DNA from: Mycobacterium sp.
Lineage (GTDB): Bacteria > Actinomycetota > Actinomycetes > Mycobacteriales > Mycobacteriaceae
Direction: 5' to 3'
Assembly: GCA_025965975.1 (NCBI GenBank)
Contig: JAOPVX010000379.1
Coordinates: 1 to 33,860, forward strand
Length of the DNA stretch: 33,860 nucleotides
The notes beneath the pieces are model-generated. The model made no database searches. It was not told where the DNA came from and saw only the letters and a program-made list of their open reading frames with translations. A program made the translations under genes and the position numbers. Shown here one piece after another: positions 21,792 through 28,836 of the stretch (positions are counted from its first letter, which is position 1; every line of letters begins with the position of its first letter).

Positions 21792-22351
21792 TCACCTTGC
21801 CGAGTGACCGCGGCCGCGCTGTGCGTGCTTGTGTGCTCCGGTGGCGTTCAACCGCCATCGCATCATCTGCGCGCTCACCCCGAAATCTTCTGCAGCTTCC
21901 TCTAGCGTGCGCCGTCCTCGCGCGACGGATAAGGCGGCCCGCTCGGGCACCAGTAAGGCTGCGGCTAGCCCGGTGGCCTGGTCTTCGACGTTTTGATTCC
22001 AATGGCGACAGCCGCGGTCGTCCAGCGCCGGAGTAGGCGGATGCGGTAGCAGTCCGTTCGCCAACTCATGGGTCACGTTGCTGTTGCATCGCCCCGGCGC
22101 ATGTCCATCGTTGTGGACGATGAGCCGACGTCTCCCACGGAACACTGTGGTGGCCGAAAAGGCCGACGGCTCAACTTGTGTGAAGTACTCGACGCCTTGG
22201 GCGGCTTCGGTGAGCTCGGACAGTCCGATAACAGGTATGTCGAGGTGCGCGGCGAGGTGCAGGGGGTCGAGCGGTCGAGAAAGCTCAGACCAAGCTCGCC
22301 GCGGACTTCCTCCGCGGTCGAGTTGGCCTCGGCCGTGAATCCCCGTCGCAA
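21792..22351 (-). pseudogene. ImmA/IrrE-family metallopeptidase, frameshifted and with altered active site
   Basis: From about 22351 (TTG) the frame reads LRRGFTAEANSTAEEVRGEL, then GLSFLD. After a one-base shift near 22273 it continues as RPLDPLHLAAHLDIPVIGLS, then FRGRRRLIVHNDGHAPGRCN, SNVTHELANGLLPHPPTPAL, DDRGCRHWNQNVEDQATGLA, then LLVPERAAL and EAAEDFGVSAQMMRWRLNAT. This is the M78/COG2856 (ImmA/IrrE) family, which cleaves phage-type repressors or regulates transcription. The zinc motif HExxH appears as HELAN, so the second His is lost. Both lesions argue for inactivity. The XRE regulator usually beside such genes is absent. Confidence 0.8.
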
Positions 22352-22368
22352 TGCAATCGGGCGTGTCG

Positions 22369-22660
22369 CTACTCCGGTTCTTGCAAGTGCCGGTATGCGG
22401 CTTTGATGATTTCGTCGAGCGCGGTCGCGCAGTATGGGCAAAGGTGAGTTGTTCGCCTGCAACGCACACCCCATTCCTGGTGATGATGTCAACCACGACG
22501 ATGCCGACCAGAACGCGGGGAGTGCAGGTCTCCGAGGCCTTCTGGTGCGTGACCCGTACGCATCCCAGCTTCTGGGCGGAGAAAAAATCTGGGAGATTCG
22601 CGGACGCTCAACCCATATCCGCGGGCCAATCCTGATAGTCAAATCGGGCCATCAATGTCG
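22369..22660 (-). pseudogene. Unrecognised remnant ending in a CPYC segment
   Basis: In one minus frame: FDYQDWPADMG, a stop, then ASANLPDFFSAQKLGCVRVT, then CTPRVLVGIVVVDIITRNGV. In another: GVRCRRTTHLCPYCATALDE, then IIKAAYRHLQEPE and a TAG at 22369. The Cys pattern suggests a small zinc ribbon. The parts look like one decayed gene just upstream of the ImmA-like relic. I do not recognise the family. Confidence 0.3.
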
Positions 22661-22689
22661 ACTATGTGTAGTCGACAGGATTTGGTGAT

Positions 22690-22948
22690 GATGGCGACGC
22701 GCTTCCACTCGGGCGGGCCTACCAAGCTTCTTCGAGCACGACCTGGCGAATTCGGGCAACGTTGGCGTGCCGAGGGCGAGCCGGAGAGCGTTGGGCGGAT
22801 CCGGTGTGCCACAGAAGGCTTCGGCTGTCGATACCAGGATGCCGTCGTTTGCCAACTGGTGTGCGATGTGGTCGCTACGCGCGTTGTCAGGCAGACTCGG
22901 CCAGCCGCAGTACGACATTGGATTGGCATGGTATTTCAGCCCTTTCAA
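22690..22948 (-). pseudogene. C-terminal fragment of a PLP-dependent aminotransferase-like protein
   Basis: From about 22948: MKGLKYHANPMSYCGWPSLP, then ARSDHIAHQLANDGILVSTA, then EAFCGTPDPPNALRLALGTP. This resembles the C-terminal small domain of fold-type I aminotransferases or MocR/PdxR regulators, where a ...GVxVSxAExF...PxxxRLALG pattern is usual. The end is frameshifted: the natural C-terminus VARIRQVVLEEAW lies in another frame at about 22710-22750. The PLP-lysine domain is missing. Confidence 0.6.
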
Positions 22949-22991
22949 GGCGTCGTGAGCGATGTTCTTTCGCCCCCGGCGTTTGCGACGC

Positions 22992-23636
22992 TTAAGCGCT
23001 CAGCAGACTCGCGGCAAAGCGCAGGTCGCGAGCGAGCGCGTCGAAAGCCTCTTCGCGCTGCGCCGGCGGCCCACGCAGGATCGACGAGGGGTGCACGGTG
23101 GCCAGACACGCCGGGCTCGCGGGGTCCAGATCCCCGGGCAAGTGCAGCACCTCACCGCGATGTGCGGCGAGACGAAAATCGCTGCCAAGCAGAGACTTCG
23201 CCGCCGTTGCGCCCATCAACACGACGACCTCGGGACCGACCGCGCTCAGTTCGGCGAGCAGCCATGGCCGACACGAGACCGCCTCGGTCCGGCTCGGCGT
23301 CTGGTGGATTCGGCGCTTACCGCGTTGCGCCTGCTTGAACTTGAAGTGCTTGACCGCGTTGGTGACATACACCCCATCACGGTCTATCCCGGCGGCCACC
23401 AGCGCCTTGTCCAGCAGCCGTCCCGCGGGGCCCACGAACGGTCGTCCCGTCCGGTCCTCCTGGTCGCCGGGCTGCTCACCGACGAGCACCATCGACGCCG
23501 ACGATGGGCCAGCGCCGAAAACCGTTTGGTTGGCGTCGCGGTACAAGCCACATCCCTGGCAGTCCATGGCCGCTTCGGCGAGTACCGACAGCTCTCGGGT
23601 GTTCGGGATGAAATCCGCTGCGTTCGTCGTCGCCAC
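22992..23636 (-). CDS. udgX: UdgX-type uracil-DNA glycosylase
   Basis: 214 residues from GTG 23636 (the frame is open to 23669). It belongs to the family 4-like uracil-DNA glycosylases, with Fe-S cysteines starting at CQGCGLYRDA. Motif 1 is VLVGEQPGDQEDRTGRPFVG. The diagnostic insert KRRIH is at about residues 107-111 (QRGKRRIHQTPSRTE), and HPSSILRGP forms the leucine loop region. In M. smegmatis UdgX the His of KRRIH forms a covalent bond with the released abasic deoxyribose, giving a suicide complex with uracil-DNA. Length and all motifs are intact. It is the only apparently whole gene between 21800 and 25470. Confidence 0.93.
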   Translation of the reverse strand: MATTNAADFIPNTRELSVLAEAAMDCQGCGLYRDANQTVFGAGPSSASMVLVGEQPGDQEDRTGRPFVGPAGRLLDKALVAAGIDRDGVYVTNAVKHFKFKQAQRGKRRIHQTPSRTEAVSCRPWLLAELSAVGPEVVVLMGATAAKSLLGSDFRLAAHRGEVLHLPGDLDPASPACLATVHPSSILRGPPAQREEAFDALARDLRFAASLLSA

Positions 23637-23739
23637 GAGCAACGAGTACCCAGGGCAGGCGATGATCACCAGTCGGAAATGCCGGCATCACGCCCGGCGC
23701 GCCGCGGACGACCGAGCATCGCTGATAGCACTCCAACCA

Positions 23740-23868
23740 ACCCAGGAGGACCGAAACCTGCGAACACCGGCACCATCCCGTTGGCCCCGTGACCGGGATA
23801 GCCGAACACCTGACTAGACCCCGACTGACGGAGACGGTCGAGATGAAATCGGCAACGTCCTGGGTCAT
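23740..23868 (-). pseudogene. N-terminal fragment of a TPP-dependent enzyme
   Basis: ATG 23868 opens MTQDVADFI. A one-base shift then gives DRLRQSGSSQVFGYPGHGAN, then GMVPVFAGFG. The VFGYPGxGxNGM segment is the TPP PYR-domain start of pyruvate oxidase and acetolactate synthase-type enzymes; the catalytic Glu region is not reached. Only about 40 of 550 residues remain. Confidence 0.6.
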
Positions 23869-23934
23869 TTCGATTCTCATCATCATGGGTGTCGCGGCCA
23901 TCCGGCGCGATCGGGTTGCGTTGTTTGGGCAGTC

Positions 23935-24932
23935 TCAATGCTCTGCGATAAGTCGCGCGCCGAGCTCGTAGTCGGTGTCGCCGTTGTGGGTGAGGACACC
24001 GCCCACCGCGTCGTCGGCCTCGTACCAGACGGTGAAGCCGTCGGGGTGGCTGAGCATGCGGCTGCGTTGGTAGCCGTTGCCCCACCCGTGGTGCTTGACG
24101 GTGCCCTCGCCGATGGTGCTCCAAAAGCCCGGCGCGCCAGGCCGAGTCGCCGTCCCGCCAGCAGCGGACGCCCCGGCGATCGCGCCCTGGTCGAGCGCGT
24201 CCTGCGAGTGCTCGATGGCCAGTCACCGCCCGGCGGCCGTGTGCCAGGCCAGCGCGACGTCCCCCGCGGCGTACACCGCCTTCGCCGATGTGCTCATGTC
24301 GGCGCCAACGACGGCGCGGGAGTCACGGATCTGCAGCCCGGCATCGCTGGCGACTCGGTGCTGCGGCGTCACGCCCGCTGCGGAAACGACAAGATCGCAG
24401 TCGATGGTAGTGGGGAGCAACAAGCGTCACCGATAGGCCGCAAAAGCCAGCGACGCCGCCGCCTCACATCCGATGACTACGGCCGTGCTGACGTTCTCCG
24501 CGGCGTCTCGCAACGCGTCGGCGTCGGCCAATGAGCGCAGCAGTCTGGCGAGCCGTCGGCCGGGCGCGCGCGGCGCGATCGCGGCGCCGCGCCGCACGCC
24601 AGGATCAAGTGTCGAACCGATAACACCGCCCCAGCGCGTACGGTGCGCTAGGCAAGGTCCAAGGCGTCCACATTCGGGTCGTGGACGAGGTCGATCGCCC
24701 TGTCATCGAATCACCGCCTGGGGTGCAGCCCGACATCATCGATCTGCCCACGCGCGTACTCCGTGCTCAACGGTGGCCGAGCATAGCGCAGCGCGGGATC
24801 GGCGGTCAGGATCCGCACGGCACTGAAAGTGTCGTGCTCGCGGAATGATTCCGCCGCCGCCGCCACGCCGACCGGCCCATTGCTGACGATGATCACCCCG
24901 TGTTCGCTCACGGCTCTCTGGTACCCGCGCAT
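23935..24932 (-). pseudogene. FAD-dependent NAD(P)H oxidoreductase pseudogene
   Basis: Starting near ATG 24932: SEHGVIIVSNGPVGVAAAAE, then ALRYARPPLSTEYARGQIDD, then homology scattered over several frames (24430-24710). Next come SVTLVAP and TTIDCDLVVSAAGVTPQHRV, then SAKAVYAAGDVALAWHTAAG. A single TGA (about 24224-24226, from an Arg codon) interrupts before LAIEHSQDALDQGAIAGASA and FWSTIGEGTVKHHGWGNGYQ, ending at 23935. This is the ferredoxin-reductase/NirB-like FAD family. The order SVTLVAP-TTIDCDLV shows loss of roughly 50 residues around the second nucleotide-binding site. Several independent lesions make it a clear pseudogene. Confidence 0.75.
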
Positions 24933-25199
24933 CCTGCTTTCAACCCCTTCGCGGGAATCACGCGCCGGTGTGCGGCCCTCATTTTGGCGGGGTAGCACCA
25001 CTAGTGTCTGCGCAGGGGACTCACCAGTGCCCCGGTGCACACGGATGGTTTGGGATCGGTCATCGCCGGATTGGGCTCTTCGTCGACCACTGCGTCGTTC
25101 TGCGCATCGCGCCGGCCCGATGCACAGGAAGTGGTGTCGGTCGCAAGGTCGCGCTGTCTTGTTTGGTCGGGCGCGCGAGCGGATACATTCACGCGGTCA

Positions 25200-25472
25200 T
25201 CTGATATCGACATAGCGGGTTTGTCACTGGACACCGTCCGCGACCAAATCGCGTCAAGCGGAGTCGAATTCGATATCGAGCAGGCCGCGGGTACGGGCGG
25301 CTTTCTGCCGCTGGCCCATCTGACGCTTCGTCACCTCGACCCGAGCAACGACCACATCGCGTTCGATCCCACCATGCACAGCGACCAGGAGGTCGAGCTG
25401 GCGCCGCGCTGGCTCAGCAATTTTCGTCGTGCGGCCTACCGGCGCAGTCGTGAAGGCCGCGACGCCCAATAA
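25200..25472 (+). pseudogene. C-terminal fragment of an unrecognised conserved protein
   Basis: The open frame begins before 25200, but only the last 85 codons look like protein: IAGLSLDTVRDQIASSGVEF, then FLPLAHLTLRHLDPSNDHIA, then FDPTMHSDQEVELAPRWLSN, then FRRAAYRRSREGRDAQ. The composition and the acidic/aromatic pattern suggest the end of a larger enzyme, but I do not recognise it. The part before 25200 reads as non-coding. It converges with the small acidic protein gene three bases on. Confidence 0.35.
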
Positions 25473-25475
25473 CTG

Positions 25476-25628
25476 TCAAGCCGTTGGCTCTTCGCTGCTC
25501 TCGTCGACGTCAGGTGTGTTCTCCCATGTCGCCATGCCACCTTCGCCGCCCTCGTCTGTGGGCCCCGGACGACCACCCTTGGGCGCGTCGGTGTCTTCGT
25601 CGTCGTAAATCCCTTTTCCGCGTGGCAT
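25476..25628 (-). CDS. Small acidic protein of 50 residues
   Basis: From ATG 25628, with AGAGGAA about six bases upstream: MPRGKGIYDDEDTDAPKGGR, then PGPTDEGGEGGMATWENTPD, then VDESSEEPTA. It is rich in Asp, Glu and Gly, has no hydrophobic core and is probably disordered. The start lies 12 bases after the stop of the F420-type oxidoreductase, so both are likely on one transcript. The function is unknown; it could be a partner or chaperone of the enzyme. Start, ribosome site and stop all fit a real gene. Confidence 0.65.
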   Translation of the reverse strand: MPRGKGIYDDEDTDAPKGGRPGPTDEGGEGGMATWENTPDVDESSEEPTA

Positions 25629-25640
25629 ATTCGGTTCCTC

Positions 25641-26627
25641 TCAGTGGGATTCGGTACGCAGCATCTCCAGCAGTGAGCCGGCCGCTTCCTTGAGGAACAG
25701 CTCCTGATTGTCGTCGCCGATCTGCACCAGCGCGATGTCGGTGAAACCCGCCTCCCAGTACTCGCGCACCGCGTCGACGATCGCATCGAGATCCGGTCCG
25801 CACGGGATGGACTCGGCGACGTCCTCCGGCCGGACGAACTGCGTGGCACCCTCGAAGCCCGCCGTCGTGGGCAGGTCGGCGTTGACCGCCCAGCCGCCAC
25901 CGAACCAGCGGAACTGATCGTGCGCGCGCTGCACGGCCGCGTCGCGGTCGGGGTCCCAGCAGATCGGTATCTGCCCGATCACCCTGACGTCGCCGGGTAG
26001 CCCGGTGGCCCGCCGCGCGTCGTGCCACGCGTCGACGAGCTCCTTGTTCGGCTCGACCGCTATTAGATGGTCGGACAGCGGCGCGAACATATCGACCGAG
26101 CGCTCACCGGACACCGCGGTGGCGATCGCGACGGCTGTCTCGGGGACGTCCCATATCCGAGCGGAGTCCACCTCGAAGTAGTCGCCCTTCCAGTCGACCA
26201 GATCGCCGGTGAACAGCTCGCGGATGATCTGGATGGCCTCCTTGAGCATCTGCTGACGCCGCGACACCGTCGGCCAGCGCCCGCCGACCACATGTTCGTT
26301 GAGATTTTCACCGCTGCCGACGCCTAGGGTGAACCGCCCGTCGGCCAGGATCTGGAGCGTGGTGGCCTTCTGCGCGACGACCGCGGGGTGGTAACGCATG
26401 GTCGGGCACGTGACATAGGTGAAGAGCTCGACCTGTTCGGTGGCCTGGGCGACGGCGCCGAGCACCGTCCACGCGTACGGCGCGTGGCCCTGCGACGCCA
26501 GCCACGGGAAGTAGTGGTCGCTGGACACCTCGAAGTCGAAGCCCGTGCGTTCCGCCGAAACGGCATAACGGACAAGTTCTTTAGGCCCGCTCTGTTCTGT
26601 CATCAGGGTGTAGCCAAAACGCGTCAT
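25641..26627 (-). CDS. F420-dependent LLM-class oxidoreductase
   Basis: 328 residues from ATG 26627 (MTRFGYTLMTEQSGPKELVR). The sequence matches the F420-dependent glucose-6-phosphate dehydrogenase-like branch: ERTGFDFEVSSDHYFPWLAS, LFTYVTCPTMRYHPAVVAQK, then RFTLGVGSGENLNEHVVGGR. The GVGSGENLNEHVVG loop and SDHYFPW are typical of the group that binds coenzyme F420 in a TIM barrel. The natural substrate is unknown. It is the first gene of a two-gene unit with the 50-residue acidic protein. Codon use is normal and no lesion is seen, in contrast to its surroundings. Confidence 0.9.
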   Translation of the reverse strand: MTRFGYTLMTEQSGPKELVRYAVSAERTGFDFEVSSDHYFPWLASQGHAPYAWTVLGAVAQATEQVELFTYVTCPTMRYHPAVVAQKATTLQILADGRFTLGVGSGENLNEHVVGGRWPTVSRRQQMLKEAIQIIRELFTGDLVDWKGDYFEVDSARIWDVPETAVAIATAVSGERSVDMFAPLSDHLIAVEPNKELVDAWHDARRATGLPGDVRVIGQIPICWDPDRDAAVQRAHDQFRWFGGGWAVNADLPTTAGFEGATQFVRPEDVAESIPCGPDLDAIVDAVREYWEAGFTDIALVQIGDDNQELFLKEAAGSLLEMLRTESH

Positions 26628-26639
26628 AGCACTCGGAGT

Positions 26640-27133
26640 ACCCGGGCGGCTCCCCCGAAAAACGACTGCCGAACGGCTACAGCCTGTCTTCGACGGCCGC
26701 CGACAGCCGGGCGCCGTCGGCCTTTCCCCGCGGCGATTGCGGTCGCGGCCTTCATCTCCTGGCCCATCTGCCGCCTACTCGGCCGCTCACCGAGATCCTC
26801 GGCGACCTGGGCGATCGCCGTGTCGGCCACGTCGGCCAGTTTCCGGCCAGTGTTCGGCGACCCAGTCGCCGAACAGGGCGACGGCCGGGTCCAGGAGCGT
26901 CTCGGTGCGGGTCGTCAGAAGAGAAGCAGCGACTCATCTGCGCTTGGGGGTCGGGTGGCACTCACTGGGCGGGTTCAGTGTGCCGGGCCGGCGCCAGGCA
27001 AACGGCTACCGGAGTGCGAAAGCGATCTCGTCGGGGTCGACCAACACACTGCCCGCAAGCAGCGGCGCCAGCGTTCGACGAAGGTCGGCTTGCCCGCGCC
27101 GTTGGGTCCGGCGACAAGGTCGAGCCGGTTCAC
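26640..27133 (-). pseudogene. Zeta-toxin-like kinase pseudogene
   Basis: GTG 27133 opens MNRLDLVAGPNGAGKPTFVE, a zeta-toxin P-loop in which the usual GKS/T is GKP. One base later the frame moves to LAPLLAGSVLVDPDEIAFAL, then R and a TAG. Further left only TRTETLLDPAVALFGDWVAE and LADVADTAIAQVAEDLGERP, then SRRQMGQEMKAATAIAAG, are readable, in different frames. Zeta toxins phosphorylate UDP-N-acetylglucosamine. The changed Walker A, frameshift and stop make it inactive. The GTG overlaps the stop of the upstream frame (GTGA), as in a toxin-antitoxin pair. Confidence 0.65.
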
Positions 27134-27336
27134 AGCGTGGCTGGGGCGTTGACTCTTCTTTTAGTTCTTTTCACGGGCGGCCCGTCACCAGGACCGAGGT
27201 GCCGTCGGGGGTGCTCGACCATCTGGCCGTCCTCGGTGAGCGCGACCGTGGCGATGCCGCGCCCGGCCAGCAGCTGGCCGTAGTCGGCGTCGGCCAGACT
27301 CTCCTGGATCCCCGCGGAGATCTCGGCGTTGAACAC
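27130..27336 (-). CDS. Possible antitoxin-like small protein upstream of the zeta relic
   Basis: 68 residues from GTG 27336, eight bases after AGGAGG, a strong site. It reads MFNAEISAGIQESLADADYG, then QLLAGRGIATVALTEDGQMV, then a basic tail KRTKRRVNAPATL. The stop overlaps the toxin start (GTGA). Position and coupling suggest an antitoxin, but I recognise no antitoxin fold. The last 25 residues may be out of frame, because the alternative frame (PPDGTSVLVTG) reads better. Confidence 0.45.
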   Translation of the reverse strand: MFNAEISAGIQESLADADYGQLLAGRGIATVALTEDGQMVEHPRRHLGPGDGPPVKRTKRRVNAPATL

Positions 27337-27349
27337 CACACCTTCCTCC

Positions 27350-27690
27350 TCGCAACGTCGAGACGCCGGGACAGAAAGCGCAGCAGATCCAGGGTGGCGC
27401 CATCGGCCCCGTGCAGGTCTTCGCTTACCCACACCCACGCATTGCCGTCGTCGAACGCACCCAGCGGGCTCGGGGTGGCCAACCCATCACACCAGCCTCG
27501 CAGCACGCGGCGCCCGCTGATCCGGCCCGGCGAGGAACCGCGCGATCACCGTGGTCTTACCGACGCCGGCCTCCCCGCGCGGCAACACCACCCGCCCGCG
27601 GCCGCGAACTGCCGCGCGCCGGCATCGATGCAGCTTCGGCCAGCACTATGTCACGATCCAGCAGCCGGTCCACCGGGCCACAGACCTCCC
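27350..27690 (-). pseudogene. LuxR/AAA-type ATPase regulator relic
   Basis: From about 27690: LLDRDIVLAEAA, then a frame change to VLPRGEAGVGKTTVIARFLA (Walker A), then another to VLRGWCDGLATPSPLGAFDD, then GNAWVWVSEDLHGADGATLD, then LLRFLSRRLD (Walker B region). These are the landmarks of the large LuxR-family ATPase regulators in their usual order. The stretch between GAFDD and WVWVSEDLH is deleted, and the DNA-binding C-terminus is missing. At least two frameshifts are present. Confidence 0.65.
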
Positions 27691-28371
27691 GCCCCGGAAT
27701 CGTTGCCCCAGGCACCGCCGGTCCCGGGGCGCCGACTTCGGAGCAAAATATCAGGTAAATACGGGATGCGCCGAGACCGGCCGGGCCAGCACACTACACA
27801 GTGAGCGTGGCGGGCTGCCGCGGGCATCGGTAACCGTCATCGGATCAGGATGCGGCCCGCGCCTAGCCCGGCCCCCGACCGCGCCCACCAACAACGACCA
27901 CTCCCACCAACAACACAGAAACCCCGCGGGATGTCGTCTAGATCGCGAGTGGCCCGTACCTCACCGCCGAGGTGGCGATCGCCGGGGGCCGCCGGCACAG
28001 ATCATGGCCGGCGGCCCCTGATGTCGGCGGCCCTGAAATCAGTTGGGACTGGAGCGCTGGCCACGGGGTCTGGGCCGTCCCGGCAGGCAGGGCAAGGTTT
28101 CTCCGGGCATTTGGGGGAGACGCCAGCATTCCGCCCGGATAGACCCGGTGCGGTAACCCAATCTCGACGAGATCATCGCCTGATTCCGTGGCGGCGAATC
28201 AAGTTGCGCTACGACTGAAATCAAAACGGAGTCTCTCAACGGCGATCCCACCCTGCGACGACGGCGCCTCAGAACCGTCAGCAAGTCCCCAGATTGGCCT
28301 TCATGTCCTGCGGGTACGCGGGGATTATCAGAAACTGTCCGGCGGGTAAACGCGCGGTAGAGAGGTCAACC
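27691..28371. other. Gap without a recognisable gene
   Basis: About 680 bases between the LuxR relic and the CtpH operon. Open frames on both strands are low-complexity and do not read as protein. The only candidate signal is the purine-rich AGAGAGG site (28358-28364) before the first operon gene. The operon promoter must lie within the right part of this stretch, but I could not pick a -10 element with confidence. Confidence 0.4.
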
Positions 28372-28827
28372 ATGAACGTCTTCACGGGCGCCGTTCGCGC
28401 CATTACACGGTCGACCGGTGCAAGTGTGGCCGCCGCCGGTGCTCTCAGTGGCGCCGCGATCAACGGTGTCATAGGTGGGGTTCAGGGCGCGGTGGCCGGC
28501 GCACAGCGGGGGCTTGACAGCGGCAGACATTCGACGCCGGCCGCTGCGCTGACGCTGGCCGCGATCGGTGCCACCGGGCTGGTGGAGTGGCCGGTCGTGT
28601 TGCTTGTCGGCGGCACTGCGCTGGCGGTGCGCCAACTCGACGAGCGTGCGCGGCAGGAGTCCGCGTCGAGGCTGTCTGCCGTACCGGACCCGCCAACGAA
28701 AGCGTCGGGACGGGCTGCTCCGGCGCCGAAGAAGGCGGCCAAGACGGCTGCGCGTAAGGCTGCCCCACGCAAGACTGCCCCGCGCAAGACCGCGGCGCGA
28801 CGCCGTTCCGCTGCGGCGAAACGGTAG
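28372..28827 (+). CDS. Small membrane protein with basic tail, Rv0426c-like
   Basis: 151 residues from ATG 28372, after AGAGAGG. Residues 1-60 are Gly/Ala-rich and amphipathic (GALSGAAINGVIGGVQGAVA). Residues 61-86 form a membrane hairpin (AAALTLAAIGATGLVEWPVV, then LLVGGTALAV). The C-terminal 40 residues are a histone H1-like tail with repeated APRKTAPRKTAARRR. Position and length agree with Rv0426c, upstream of ctpH in M. tuberculosis (known order; identity not computed). It lies nine bases before the ATPase gene, so the two are co-transcribed. Its EWPxxLxxGxxxAL stretch also occurs in the protein after ctpH. The function is unknown; it may be an accessory subunit. Confidence 0.75.
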   Translation: MNVFTGAVRAITRSTGASVAAAGALSGAAINGVIGGVQGAVAGAQRGLDSGRHSTPAAALTLAAIGATGLVEWPVVLLVGGTALAVRQLDERARQESASRLSAVPDPPTKASGRAAPAPKKAAKTAARKAAPRKTAPRKTAARRRSAAAKR

Positions 28828-28836
28828 CGCTGCCCG

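Noticed and set aside
26737-27804. 355-codon plus-strand frame
   Set aside because: It is antisense to the zeta-toxin, antitoxin-like and LuxR relics; composition typical of non-coding GC-rich DNA.
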